This document shows, one piece after another, positions 42,549-52,717 of a stretch of 64,000 nt of DNA. The DNA comes from Nonomuraea indica (GTDB lineage Bacteria > Actinomycetota > Actinomycetes > Streptosporangiales > Streptosporangiaceae). The position numbers and the translations under genes are program-made. The stretch lies in assembly GCF_002850745.1 (NCBI RefSeq), contig NZ_KZ559483.1, positions 1 to 64,000 of the forward strand, in the 5' to 3' direction. Numbering within the stretch: the stretch's first letter is position 1; each line of letters starts with the position of its first letter. Below the pieces are notes generated by a model, which saw only the letters and a program-made list of their open reading frames with translations, was not told where the DNA came from and did no database searches.

Positions 42549-42645
42549 CAACGCGGGAGCCCGGTGTGACCGGGCTGAGAGGACGGCTACCCATCAGCCG
42601 CCGACCGCCAGAACCTGCTCCGGGTAATGCCGGCGAAGGGAGTTG
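42549..42645 (+). ncRNA. TPP riboswitch (THI element)
   Basis: The two conserved blocks are present. CGGGCTGAGAGG (42571-42582, pyrimidine-sensing arm) and the thiamine-binding segment ACCTGCTCCGGGTAATGCCG followed by GCGAAGGGAG (42613-42642) flank the P3 hairpin GGCT...AGCC. CAAC (42549-42552) pairs with GTTG (42642-42645) to close P1. The conserved GCGAAGGGAG is also the thiC ribosome site, 7 nt before the ATG, so thiamine pyrophosphate should block translation directly. Confidence 0.93.
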
Positions 42646-42649
42646 CCGC

Positions 42650-44359
<1,710 letters not shown>

Positions 44360-44392
44360 GGCGAACGCCCGGCGACTCTCCCGGATCCGCCA

Positions 44393-44426
44393 GGGGCACG
44401 GCTGGCGGCACCGCCTGCCGTGCCCC
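44393..44426. terminator. Terminator between thiC and the cholesterol oxidase gene
   Basis: GGGGCACGGC (44393-44402) pairs with GCCGTGCCCC (44417-44426), and the loop carries a further GGCGG/CCGCC stem. It lies 34 bp past the thiC stop and 68 bp past the convergent gene's stop at 44494, so it may serve both. Confidence 0.8.
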
Positions 44427-44493
44427 ACCCGGTGACAGGGGTCGAGGGTGGACACCCGCCATCGCTTCGCCCCCTTGCCGCCGGCCGGCTCCG

Positions 44494-46122
44494 TCACAGG
44501 TCCGTGGCGATGATCTTCTCGATGTTCCGCTCGGCGAGCGCGGTGATGGTGACGAACGGGTTCACGGTGGTGTTGCCCGGGATCAGCGCGCCGTCGATGA
44601 CGTACAGGCCCGGGTAGCCGGCGAGGCGGCCGTAGCCGTCGGTGGCCCTGCCGAGGACCGCGCCGCCGAGCGGATGGTAGGTGAGGTGGTCGCCCCAGAT
44701 CTTGTACGTGCCGAAGAGGTCCGTCCGGTAGATCGTCCCCTCCGTGGCGTTGATCCGGTCGAAGATGGTTTTGGCCATGTCGATGGACGGCTGCTTCCAG
44801 GCGGTCTGCCAGTTCAGCTCCACCCGCCCGGCCGCCGCGTTCCAGGCGAACTGGGCGCGGTACGGGTTCCTGGTGATCGACAGGTAGAACGAGGCGAACG
44901 TCTCGATCCCGGTGGGCAGCGGCGCGACCTCGGCGAACGCGCCGCCCGCCGCCCAGTTGTCGATGCCGCAGCACGGGATGGCCGACTGGAGGCTGCCGGT
45001 GGGGTCCCACAGGTGGTTGGCGCGGCCGCACATGACGTTGCCGTTGTCGCCCCAGCCCTTGCCGACCTCGCTGTTCAGGTTCGGCAGCACGCCGGTGGCC
45101 TTCAGCCTGACCAGCAGCTTGCTGGTGCCGACGCTGCCCGCCGCGAAGAACACCCGGTCGGCGGTCACGGTCTTGGTCGCCGTGACGCCACCGGTGTCGT
45201 CGAGCTGCTCGACGGTCACCGCGTACCCGGTGCCGGCCGGGGCGACGGAGGTGACCCGGTGCAGCGGCGAGATGGCGACCCGGCCGGTGGCCCTGGCGCG
45301 GGCGAGGTACGTCTGCTGCAGCGACTTCTTGCCGTGGTTGTTGCCGTAGAGGATCTCGCCGGCCAGCGCCGACCTGGTGACCGTCCCGGCGGCCTCCTGC
45401 TTCATATAGTCCCAGTCGTAGACGTCCGGGACGAACACGAACGGGAAGCCCGACCGCTGGGCGTGCTTGCGGCCGACGCGGCCGTACTGGTAGCAGGCGG
45501 TGGTGTCGAACCACGCCGGGTCGATGAGGCCGACGCCGAGCCCGGCGTTGGCGCGCGGGTAGTAGACGTCGTACATCTCCGCCGCGTTCACCGTCGGCAG
45601 GACGGCGGCGAAGTTCTCGCGTCTCGGGGTGACCGCCATGCCGCCGTTGACGAGCGAGCCGCCGCCGACGCCGCGTCCCTGGTAGACCGTGATGCCGCCG
45701 AACTCCTCGGCGTCCAGGATGCCGGTGTAGCGAGGGATGTCACGGTCGAGGGGGAAGCCGAGGAAGTAGTTGAGCGGCGCCTTGGTCCTGGTGCGCAGCC
45801 AGTAGGACCGGTAGTCGGGTTCGCGGGTGTTGCAGAAGATCTTGCCGTCGGACCCGGGTGTGTCCCAGGCCCTGCCCATCTCGATCATGTGCACGTCCAC
45901 GCCCGCCTGGGCGAGGCGCAGGGCGGCGACGGACCCGCCGTAGCCGGTGCCGATCACCAGGGCCGGCACGTGCGCGCCGGAGGAGATCGACGTGGTACGG
46001 GCCTGGGCGGCGGGAGCGCGACCGGCCAGGGCCGCGGCGCCGAGGAGGGATCCGGTTCCGGCGATGAACCCACGGCGCGAGACTCCATGGGAACCGGCAC
46101 GGACAGCGAAGTTGTCACTCAT
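44494..46122 (-). CDS. choA: Secreted cholesterol oxidase (GMC oxidoreductase, class I)
   Basis: This 542-aa protein has a twin-arginine signal (VSRRGFIAGTGSLLGAAALAG). The FAD-binding VIGTGYGGSVAALRLAQAGVD is followed by the GMC segment GRGVGGGSLVNGGMAVTPRRENF, VFFAAGSVGTSKLLV and the C-terminal active-site HPLGGAVLGRATDGYGRL with NPFVTITALAERN. Length and motifs match class I (non-covalent FAD) cholesterol oxidases of Streptomyces, which make cholest-4-en-3-one and H2O2. A palindrome containing the ribosome site precedes the ATG. Two redox genes lie upstream on the same strand. Confidence 0.88.
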   Translation of the reverse strand: MSDNFAVRAGSHGVSRRGFIAGTGSLLGAAALAGRAPAAQARTTSISSGAHVPALVIGTGYGGSVAALRLAQAGVDVHMIEMGRAWDTPGSDGKIFCNTREPDYRSYWLRTRTKAPLNYFLGFPLDRDIPRYTGILDAEEFGGITVYQGRGVGGGSLVNGGMAVTPRRENFAAVLPTVNAAEMYDVYYPRANAGLGVGLIDPAWFDTTACYQYGRVGRKHAQRSGFPFVFVPDVYDWDYMKQEAAGTVTRSALAGEILYGNNHGKKSLQQTYLARARATGRVAISPLHRVTSVAPAGTGYAVTVEQLDDTGGVTATKTVTADRVFFAAGSVGTSKLLVRLKATGVLPNLNSEVGKGWGDNGNVMCGRANHLWDPTGSLQSAIPCCGIDNWAAGGAFAEVAPLPTGIETFASFYLSITRNPYRAQFAWNAAAGRVELNWQTAWKQPSIDMAKTIFDRINATEGTIYRTDLFGTYKIWGDHLTYHPLGGAVLGRATDGYGRLAGYPGLYVIDGALIPGNTTVNPFVTITALAERNIEKIIATDL

Positions 46123-46128
46123 GCGGCA

Positions 46129-46144
46129 TTCCTCACGTGAGGAA
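46129..46144 (-). promoter_or_regulatory. 16-bp perfect palindrome covering the choA ribosome site
   Basis: TTCCTCACGTGAGGAA is a perfect palindrome. On the minus strand its second half, GTGAGGAA, is the choA Shine-Dalgarno, 6 nt before the ATG. It could be a repressor site or an RNA hairpin hiding the ribosome site. Confidence 0.6.
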
Positions 46145-46223
46145 GAGAACTGGCCTACATTCGCTCGCGCCCTGGGTGAAGATGGTGTCCCCGTCCGAAT
46201 CGTCCGCTCGGGCCGTCGCTAGG

Positions 46224-46736
46224 TCATGGCGCGCCCCCTCGTCCGCCGGACGGTGTGGCGCCGCCGGGCAGCACGCACACCGTGTCGAGGCCGAGCACGT
46301 GGTTGAGCCGGCCGAACGCCAGCCACGAGCCGATCGACATGCTCAGCTCGACGATCTCCACCTGGCTGTAGTGCGCGGTCATCCGGGCCCAGAACTCCTC
46401 GTCGAGCCCGTGGTGGTCGAGCGCGTACCGCTCGGCGTACTCGGCGGCCAGCCGGGTGCGCTCGTCGAAGGCGGCGCTCGTGCGCCACTCGCGCACCGCG
46501 TCGGCGAAGCCCTCCTCCACCTTCGTCCCGTCCCGTTCGGTACGCCAGTCGAGGCAGAACGCGCACCCGTTGATCTGCGCGATCCGCAGCCGCGCCGCCT
46601 CGAACTCGCGCAGCCCGAGGGTCGTGTGGGCGTACACCGCCAGCGAGAAGTTCGAGGCGGCGACCCCGATGCCGGGGACCATCTCGCCCCACACGTACGC
46701 GATGGGGTCCTTTCCGTCGGGGATGTCGATCCTCAC
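46224..46736 (-). CDS. Carboxymuconolactone decarboxylase/AhpD-family protein
   Basis: This 170-aa AhpD-like protein has the redox-active CxxC and proton-relay segment NGCAFCLDWRTERD and a helical body. It may act as a peroxidase-type protective enzyme against the H2O2 made by the cholesterol oxidase downstream, which is inference. The GTG start has AAGGAGG about 5 nt upstream and overlaps the upstream gene's stop by 4 nt (GTGA), so the two are coupled. Confidence 0.85.
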   Translation of the reverse strand: MRIDIPDGKDPIAYVWGEMVPGIGVAASNFSLAVYAHTTLGLREFEAARLRIAQINGCAFCLDWRTERDGTKVEEGFADAVREWRTSAAFDERTRLAAEYAERYALDHHGLDEEFWARMTAHYSQVEIVELSMSIGSWLAFGRLNHVLGLDTVCVLPGGATPSGGRGGAP

Positions 46737-47812
46737 CGTTGCCTCCTTCCGAGCCGGCCGGTCGCGGGACGGAGCGGGACGTCGAGCCCGTCGTACAGGC
46801 CCGGCTCGGCCGCCACCAGCCAGTCGATGGCGTTCACCAGCCTTCCGGCCGCCGTGGCGTTGCCGCCGGCCGAGCGGTTGCCGTCCTCGTCCGTCGCCTC
46901 GACCGTCACCTCGATCCGCGGCCGGCCCTCGACGATCACCCGGTGGGCCCCCTCGCCGCCGGGCGGCGCCGGCCAGTCCGGCGCGCACGACGGGTGGATC
47001 CGGGTGACGTGCTCGATCACGATGAGGGGGTCCCCGCCGACGATGCCCTGCACCTCGAACCGCACCGCCCCCTGGGTGCCGGCCGCGAACTCGCCCATCG
47101 CCGCGGTGCGCACGCCGTGCTCCAGCGGGCGCCGGTCCACGCTCTCGCGGATGTCGTCCAGCTCGACGCCGAGGGCCCTGGCGATCAGCCGTACCTGGCC
47201 GCCCCACACCATGGCCGGGACCGTGGGCGCCAGCATCGGCGGCTCGTAGTCCATCGGCTGGCCCATGCCGACCAGGTAGCGGACCGAGTCCTCCTGGTCG
47301 TAGGTGGTGTAGTCGAAGATCTCCTGGCAGCGGATCGCGTCGATCGTGCTCCCGAGGCCGCTGATGAGCGCCGGCAGCACGTCGTTCCCCCAGCCGGGGT
47401 CAACGCCGGAGACGAACAGGGAGCCGCCGCCCTCCGCCACGGCCGCCAGCACCTTCGACCGCGTCTCGGGCGGGGCGTTGCGCTGGTCGTACAGCGCGTA
47501 CAGCGACGGGGTGACGACCACGGCCCCCACCCGGACCGCGCGGAGGACGTCGGAGAGCGCGTCGTCGGGACGGATGTCGCCGGAGGCGGCGTAGACCACG
47601 GCGCGCGGGGCGGTGGCGAGCACCGCGTCCACGTCCAGGGTCGCCGCGACGCCCAGCTCGTGGTCGAGGCCGGCCAGCTCGCCCGCGTCCCGGCCTGCCT
47701 TGCCGGGGTCGCGGACGAGGACCGCGGCGAGTTTCAGCGCCGGATGAGCCGCGACGGCGCGGATGGCCGCACGGCCCACGTTGCCGGTACCCCAGACGAC
47801 TGTGGCCACCAT
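46733..47812 (-). CDS. NAD(P)-dependent oxidoreductase, DapB-like
   Basis: This 359-aa protein has an N-terminal Rossmann fold (VVWGTGNVGRAAIRAVAAHP) of the dihydrodipicolinate-reductase-like group, and AASGDIRPDDALSDVLRAVRVGAVVVTPS. The larger C-terminal domain (FVSGVDPGWGNDVLPALISGL) resembles 2,4-diaminopentanoate dehydrogenase-type proteins often found in steroid and lipid catabolic loci. The substrate is unknown. It is the first gene of the unit with the AhpD-like gene and perhaps choA. It is divergent from YceI. Confidence 0.75.
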   Translation of the reverse strand: MVATVVWGTGNVGRAAIRAVAAHPALKLAAVLVRDPGKAGRDAGELAGLDHELGVAATLDVDAVLATAPRAVVYAASGDIRPDDALSDVLRAVRVGAVVVTPSLYALYDQRNAPPETRSKVLAAVAEGGGSLFVSGVDPGWGNDVLPALISGLGSTIDAIRCQEIFDYTTYDQEDSVRYLVGMGQPMDYEPPMLAPTVPAMVWGGQVRLIARALGVELDDIRESVDRRPLEHGVRTAAMGEFAAGTQGAVRFEVQGIVGGDPLIVIEHVTRIHPSCAPDWPAPPGGEGAHRVIVEGRPRIEVTVEATDEDGNRSAGGNATAAGRLVNAIDWLVAAEPGLYDGLDVPLRPATGRLGRRQR

Positions 47813-47895
47813 GGCCGGAGCGTAACAAGCGCTTGGTCAGGTGTATAGGCCCACGCCGCTCCTGCGGCCCTCCGGCCGCGAGCTACCCTGGAAAG

Positions 47896-48450
47896 GTGAG
47901 CATCGCCCCGGGCACCTACCCGCTCGGCCCCGAGTCCGGCCGGCTCCTGGTCGACACGACGCGCACCGGGCTCGGCGCGAAAGCCGGGCACGACCTCACC
48001 ATCGAGGTCACCCGCTGGCGCGGTGAAGCCACCATCGACCCCACGGACCCGGCGCGCTCCCAGGTGACCGTCGAGATCGACGCCACCTCCCTCGAAGTCC
48101 GGAAGGCGACTGGCGGCGTCAAACCCCTGACCGGCTCCGACCGCGGCGAGATCGAGAAGACCGTCCGCGACAAGATCCTGACCACCGGGCGCCACCCCAC
48201 GATCACGTTCCGGTCGACGCGCGTCGCCGGCACGCCCGAGTCGTTCGAGGTCGACGGCGACCTCACCATCGTCGGCGCCACGCGGCCCGTCACGCTGCGG
48301 GGCTCACTGGCGGAGGGCCGCGCGCGCGGCGCCGCCACCGTCGCGCAGACCCGGTGGGGCATCCGCCCCTACTCGGCGTTGTTCGGCGCGCTCAAACTCA
48401 ACGACGACGTCGTGGTGCGTTTCGACATCGGCCTCACAGACGACCGGTGA
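47896..48450 (+). CDS. YceI family lipid-binding protein
   Basis: This 184-aa YceI domain forms an extended lipocalin-like barrel that binds isoprenoid or other lipophilic molecules. Hallmarks are GTYPLGPESGRLLVDTTRTGLGAKAGHDLTIEV, TGRHPTITFRSTRV, VDGDLTIVGATRPVTLRG and WGIRPYSALFGALKLNDDVVVRFD. It has no signal peptide, so it is cytoplasmic. The GTG start has TACCCT about 7 nt upstream, suggesting a leaderless message. It converges on the DinB-like gene. Confidence 0.87.
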   Translation: MSIAPGTYPLGPESGRLLVDTTRTGLGAKAGHDLTIEVTRWRGEATIDPTDPARSQVTVEIDATSLEVRKATGGVKPLTGSDRGEIEKTVRDKILTTGRHPTITFRSTRVAGTPESFEVDGDLTIVGATRPVTLRGSLAEGRARGAATVAQTRWGIRPYSALFGALKLNDDVVVRFDIGLTDDR

Positions 48451-48468
48451 CCCTTTCCCGCGGCGGGC

Positions 48469-49011
48469 TCACCCCCTCCAGGCCGGATCCCGGCCGATGA
48501 GGCCGAGCAGGCGGCCGAACGGCGGAGCGTCCTCCGGCACCGCGACCGGCGGCCCGAAGGCGCCGTGCTCCCTGCCTATCTCCACCATCTGCCCGGCGAA
48601 GTCGAGCGCCCGCGCGACGGCCTCGGGGTCCGGCTCGTACTCCTGACCGGTGGCCCGAGCCAGATCCCAGCCGTGCACGACCATGTCGACGAGGTACATG
48701 TGAGCCAGGGCCGTCTTGGGCAGCCCCATGCCGGGGCTGATCCCCTCCCACGCCTCCGGCCGTGACCAGGCGGCCAGCGTGCGCTCCGCCCGCTCGGGGA
48801 AGTCCCCCGCGTACGGGCCCTGCTCGACGGACGCCCCGTCCCGGGCCAGCGACTCGAACATCTCCGCCACCCACTCGAGGTGGCTGACCAGCGCCTTGAC
48901 GTCGAACTCCGCGCACGGCGTCGCGGCCCCGAACTGCTCCGGGCGCACCGCCCGCACGACCGCCGCCGTCCGTTCGGTGGCGCGCGTCATCAACGGCATC
49001 ATGTCTTCCAT
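48469..49011 (-). CDS. TIGR03086-type DinB/mycothiol-dependent enzyme-like protein
   Basis: This 180-aa four-helix DinB-fold protein has TPCAEFDVKALVSHLEWVAEMF with the metal-binding His, and MVVHGWDLARATGQEY carrying the second. TIGR03086 proteins resemble mycothiol-dependent maleylpyruvate isomerases; the reaction here is unknown. On the minus strand TTGACC and a TACAAG-like box 17-18 bp apart lie inside the AraC gene's 5' end. Its ATG overlaps the divergent AraC ATG (CATG), so one start is likely downstream. Confidence 0.78.
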   Translation of the reverse strand: MEDMMPLMTRATERTAAVVRAVRPEQFGAATPCAEFDVKALVSHLEWVAEMFESLARDGASVEQGPYAGDFPERAERTLAAWSRPEAWEGISPGMGLPKTALAHMYLVDMVVHGWDLARATGQEYEPDPEAVARALDFAGQMVEIGREHGAFGPPVAVPEDAPPFGRLLGLIGRDPAWRG

Positions 49012-49837
49012 GGCAGCCAGCGTGCCGCACCGGCCCGGGACACGGCTTGTAGAAACGCGACAGCGCGGCTGGGTCAACCCGTACGCGGGACTCAGCGCCT
49101 TCGACTACGCCCGCCAGGCGCCCTGTCCCGCGATGTCCCCGTACGTGGAGCACTTCTGGGTCGTCACGTGGGCCGATCTCGGCGAGCCGTACGAGCAGCG
49201 CATCGTCTCCCACCCCACCGTCAACCTGACGATCACCGGCGACTTCCACCGCATCGCGGGGGTGATCCGAGGCGGGTTCTCCTACACGATGCGCGGCAGC
49301 GGCCGCGCGATCGGCACGCGCTTTCGCCCCGGCGGGTTCCGGCCGTTCCTCGGCGGCCCGGTGTCCCAGCTCACCGACCGGTTCGTGGAGATCGGCGAGA
49401 TGTACGGCGTGGCGGGGGCGACCCTGGTCCAGCAGGTCCTGGCCGAGCCCGACGCCCGGTCCGCCATCGCGCTGATCGAGACGTTCCTGCTGGACCTGCG
49501 GCCGGAGCGGGACCCCCTCGCGGAGGAGATCGCGGCGGTGGTGGAGACGGCGGAGACCGACGTGTCCGTGACCAGGGTCGACGAGCTGGCCGCCAGGTCG
49601 GGCCGGTCGGTGCGCTCGCTCCAGCGGCTGTTCCGCGACTACGTCGGCATCGGCCCCAAGTGGGTGATCCGCCGCTTCCGCCTGCACGAGGCCGCGGAAC
49701 GGATCCACGACGGCCGCGACCTCGCCACCCTGGCCGCCGAGCTCGGCTACACCGACCAGGCCCACCTGACGCGCGACTTCACCGCCGCGCTGGGCACGTC
49801 GCCCGCCGCCTACGCCCGGCTCAACGGCCGGGCCTGA
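49010..49837 (+). CDS. AraC-family transcriptional regulator
   Basis: This protein is up to 275 aa. It has an N-terminal ligand domain of the DUF6597 type (MSPYVEHFWVVTWADLGEPYEQRIVSHPTVNLTI, FRPGGFRPFLGGPVSQLTDR). The C-terminal double HTH contains VDELAARSGRSVRSLQRLFRDY and LATLAAELGYTDQAHLTRDF. The start could also be the GTG at 49021, which would avoid the clash with the divergent DinB-like gene. It may control that gene or the haloperoxidase gene downstream on the same strand. Confidence 0.85.
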   Translation: MAASVPHRPGTRLVETRQRGWVNPYAGLSAFDYARQAPCPAMSPYVEHFWVVTWADLGEPYEQRIVSHPTVNLTITGDFHRIAGVIRGGFSYTMRGSGRAIGTRFRPGGFRPFLGGPVSQLTDRFVEIGEMYGVAGATLVQQVLAEPDARSAIALIETFLLDLRPERDPLAEEIAAVVETAETDVSVTRVDELAARSGRSVRSLQRLFRDYVGIGPKWVIRRFRLHEAAERIHDGRDLATLAAELGYTDQAHLTRDFTAALGTSPAAYARLNGRA

Positions 49838-49882
49838 CACCTGGGCCGCATCCCGCCGCCTGCGCCCGGCGTCGCCGCCGGT

Positions 49883-49909
49883 GTTCCGAACTGTTCCGAA
49901 CGCCGTTCG
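49883..49909. promoter_or_regulatory. Cluster of GTTC/GAAC half-sites before the haloperoxidase
   Basis: GTTCCGAAC occurs at 49883-49891 and 49893-49901, with a further GTTCG at 49905-49909. Each is a short palindrome, and the 10-bp spacing places them on one face of the helix. It lies about 70 bp before the haloperoxidase start. It is not the classical GAAC-N4-GTTC SOS box, so the binder is unknown. Confidence 0.5.
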
Positions 49910-49979
49910 ATCTGGGCGATCGGCCCCGCATGGGCCACCTTCTGGGTGATCACCGACCTGCTCCCCCGGAGGCCGCCCG

Positions 49980-51350
49980 ATGCTCAGATCACGTTTCAGA
50001 ACCCGCGCGGTCGCGACCGCGACCGCCGCGATCATGTTGTCCACGACGGTGCTGTCGAGCCCGGCGCGAGCCGAGTCGTCCGGGCCGCCGCCGCAGGCGT
50101 CCTCCTTCGACCACGTCCTCTACTGGAACGGGGTCCTCCTGGACGCCTTCCGCCGGGTCAGGAGGCAGGACGCCGCCCCCACCCTCCTCGCGCGGGCCGG
50201 GGCGATGCTGCACATCGCCGTCCACGACGCCAACTGGCCGGCCGCGCCCGTCACCTACTTACCGAAGATCCAGCAGCAGCACCCGGACGACTCCATCGAG
50301 GCCACCATGGACGCGGCCGCCCACCGCGTCCTCACCGAGGTGTTCAAGAACGCCGAAGTCGAGGGCGGAACCAGGGGCATCGACTTCGGCCCCAACCTGA
50401 CCTACGCGCTCAGCCAGATCCCGTCCTCGGTGCCGCGGCAGTACGTCGACGGCGGCAAGGCGGACGGCGTGAAGATCGGTGATCTGATGATCGCCGCCCG
50501 TTCCGGGGACGGCCCTGCCATGGACCCCTCCTACACGGAGGGCACCGTGCCGGGAGCATGGCGGCAGACCGGCTCGGGGGCGGCGGTCAGCCCGAACTGG
50601 TGGAAGCTCAAGCCGTTCGCCATGACGTCGTCGACGCAGTTCAGGCCGGGCACGCCCGGCGGGTTCACCACCTACGAGCAACTGGTGCGCAGCGCCGCAT
50701 ACGCCACGCAGGTGCAGGAGGTCCGGGAGTACGGCGGCGCGTCCGGGCCGACCAAGCGGACAGCCGACCAGACCCAGGCGGCCTTCTTCTGGGCCAACGA
50801 CGTCGACGGGACGTACAAGCCCGTCGGCCAGCTCTACGCGATCACCGCGGACATCTCCCGGCAGAAGGGACTGAAGCAGAACGAGACGGCGGAGCTGTTC
50901 AACCTCGTCTCGATGGCGCTGGCCGACGCCTCGATCGTCGCCTGGGGGGCGAAGTACGAGAGCGCGATCGACCTGTGGCGCCCCGAGAGCGCGATCAACC
51001 TGGCCCCCGCCAACGCCGATCCGGCCTGGAAGCCGCTGTCGATCGACCGGGCGGGCAACAGGTTCTCGCCGCCGTTCCCCGCCTACGTCTCCGGCCACGC
51101 GACCTTCGGCGCCGCGTGGGCGGGCGTGATGCAGCGCTGGTTCGGCCACGGCTTCGCCTTCACCGCGGGCACCGAGGACCCCAACGCCAACCCCAGAACC
51201 CGGTCCTTCGCCAGCTTCCAGGCGGCGGCGGAGGAGAACGCGCTCAGCCGGATCTGGCTCGGCGTCCACTACCGGTGGGACGCGGACGCGGGACTTGAGG
51301 CGGGCTTCAACCTGGGCGAGTTCGTCTACGTGACACGCCGGGACCAGTAG
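49980..51350 (+). CDS. Vanadium-dependent haloperoxidase/PAP2 superfamily protein
   Basis: This 456-aa secreted protein has a Sec signal (RSRFRTRAVATATAAIMLS, cleavage near ARA-ES). The PAP2 vanadate/phosphate pocket is visible: KYESAIDLWRPESAI, the SGH segment YVSGHATFGAAW and the C-terminal SRIWLGVHYRWDADAGL. This resembles the bacterial vanadium chloroperoxidase-like proteins; acid phosphatase activity is the alternative. CGGAGG lies 7 nt before the ATG. A cluster of palindromic half-sites and a strong terminator flank the gene. Confidence 0.82.
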   Translation: MLRSRFRTRAVATATAAIMLSTTVLSSPARAESSGPPPQASSFDHVLYWNGVLLDAFRRVRRQDAAPTLLARAGAMLHIAVHDANWPAAPVTYLPKIQQQHPDDSIEATMDAAAHRVLTEVFKNAEVEGGTRGIDFGPNLTYALSQIPSSVPRQYVDGGKADGVKIGDLMIAARSGDGPAMDPSYTEGTVPGAWRQTGSGAAVSPNWWKLKPFAMTSSTQFRPGTPGGFTTYEQLVRSAAYATQVQEVREYGGASGPTKRTADQTQAAFFWANDVDGTYKPVGQLYAITADISRQKGLKQNETAELFNLVSMALADASIVAWGAKYESAIDLWRPESAINLAPANADPAWKPLSIDRAGNRFSPPFPAYVSGHATFGAAWAGVMQRWFGHGFAFTAGTEDPNANPRTRSFASFQAAAEENALSRIWLGVHYRWDADAGLEAGFNLGEFVYVTRRDQ

Positions 51351-51361
51351 CCGCCCCCGAC

Positions 51362-51401
51362 TCATCCCCCTGGCCCCTCCCTCGCCTGGCCAGGGGGATG
51401 A
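51362..51401 (+). terminator. Strong terminator after the haloperoxidase
   Basis: TCATCCCCCTGGCC (51362-51375) and GGCCAGGGGGATGA (51388-51401) form a perfect 14-bp stem with a 12-nt loop, 12 bp past the stop codon. Confidence 0.88.
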
Positions 51402-51425
51402 CCCGCGTCAACATCCCTTGTTAAC

Positions 51426-52667
51426 ATGACCGCCCGAGCCAGGAAAGGGCTCCGAGCGGAAGAGACAGTGTTGGACGAGGCCGGCAGCCCACCCGACCCC
51501 GCGCACGCCACCAGTGCCGCCGAATACGTCGCCGCGCTGGCCCGATTACGCCGCTGGAGCGGCCTCACCTACCGCCGGCTCGCCGCCAAGGCGGGCGGAG
51601 CCCTCCCGGCGAGCACCATGGCGGGCGTCCTCGGCCGCGCCACCCTGCCTCGGGAGGACTTCGTGGTGGCCTTCGTCGCCGCCTGCGGCCTGGACGAGGC
51701 GGAGATCGACCGCTGGGTACGCGCCCGCAGAACCCTGGCGGCCGGCGCGACCGGCCCGGCCGGTACCACCGGCGCCGGTGAGGGGTCCGCGACCACCACG
51801 CACGACTCCGCGACCACGACGCAGAACTCCGCGGCGCACGACTCCGCGGCCACGACGCAGGACCCCGCGACGCACGACTCCGCGGCCACGACGCAGGACC
51901 CCGCGACGCACGGCTCCGCGACCGGGGCTCAGGAGTCCGAACCGCGTGCCGGCACCCCGGCCGAAGCAGGCCCCGAGCCCGCGGCGCGGCTCGCACCCGA
52001 GACGCCCCGCCGCCACCCGGTACGGCCGGCCGTATGGCGGTCGGCGCTCGTGGTGGTCGTGGTCGTCGCCCTGGTGCTCATGGCCGGACCCGCGCTCCTC
52101 AACGGCGCAGGCGACCCGCTGGAGAGCCATGCCTCGGCAAGCCACACCACCTCCCCGGGCGTCCTGCCGGACGGCTGGTACCTCGTGCGGCCCGCCCACG
52201 TCGCCGACCGCGACCTGTGCGTGGGAGAGGGCCTCGAACGCTCCGGGCGCACCGACCGCCCTCTGGCTGTCCAGCGTTCCTGCGCCGCCCTGACCCCCGA
52301 CACCTACCTCAAGTCCCTCGGCGCGGGCGTCTACGAGCTCCAATGGCACCACCCGGTGCAGGGCGTCGGCTGCCTGACCGTGGACCAGGCCCACCTCGGC
52401 GACGAGGCGCTGGTCGCCCCCACCGACTGCACCGGGGCGGCCCACCAGCGTTTCCTGCTGGCGCCCGCCCACGCCGGGCGTGGTCACGTCCTGCGTCCCG
52501 TCCACAGCGGCAAATGCCTCGGCCTCCTGTACGGCGAGGCGGACATCCACCCGGGCGCCGAGCTCGCGCAGCTCACCTGCTCGGGAAAGCGGGACCAGAT
52601 CTTCCGCCTCGACCCGACGGACCGGCCGGACTGGCTGAAACAGGGCCAGGCACCGACCTCCTCATGA
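51426..52667 (+). CDS. HTH-transmembrane-ricin lectin protein
   Basis: This 413-aa protein has three parts. Residues 30-100 are an XRE-like helix-turn-helix (RWSGLTYRRLAAKAGG, ASTMAGVLGRATLPREDFV). Residues 110-180 are a Thr/Ala/Asp linker with two perfect 12-residue repeats (HDSAATTQDPAT), followed by one TM helix near 210-230. Residues 245-400 are a ricin-type beta-trefoil with QW-like motifs and Cys pairs. The N-terminus is cytoplasmic and the lectin outside, so it could be a one-component membrane-bound sensor of sugars. The start could be the GTG at 51468. Confidence 0.8.
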   Translation: MTARARKGLRAEETVLDEAGSPPDPAHATSAAEYVAALARLRRWSGLTYRRLAAKAGGALPASTMAGVLGRATLPREDFVVAFVAACGLDEAEIDRWVRARRTLAAGATGPAGTTGAGEGSATTTHDSATTTQNSAAHDSAATTQDPATHDSAATTQDPATHGSATGAQESEPRAGTPAEAGPEPAARLAPETPRRHPVRPAVWRSALVVVVVVALVLMAGPALLNGAGDPLESHASASHTTSPGVLPDGWYLVRPAHVADRDLCVGEGLERSGRTDRPLAVQRSCAALTPDTYLKSLGAGVYELQWHHPVQGVGCLTVDQAHLGDEALVAPTDCTGAAHQRFLLAPAHAGRGHVLRPVHSGKCLGLLYGEADIHPGAELAQLTCSGKRDQIFRLDPTDRPDWLKQGQAPTSS

Positions 52668-52717
52668 CGGCCCCGGCCGTACCGGCGCATCCGCTTCACG
52701 CGGTGAGGGCGCGATCA

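Noticed and set aside
49883..49909. LexA/SOS box
   Set aside because: The half-sites are spaced 1 or 3 nt apart, not 4, so they do not fit the actinobacterial SOS consensus.
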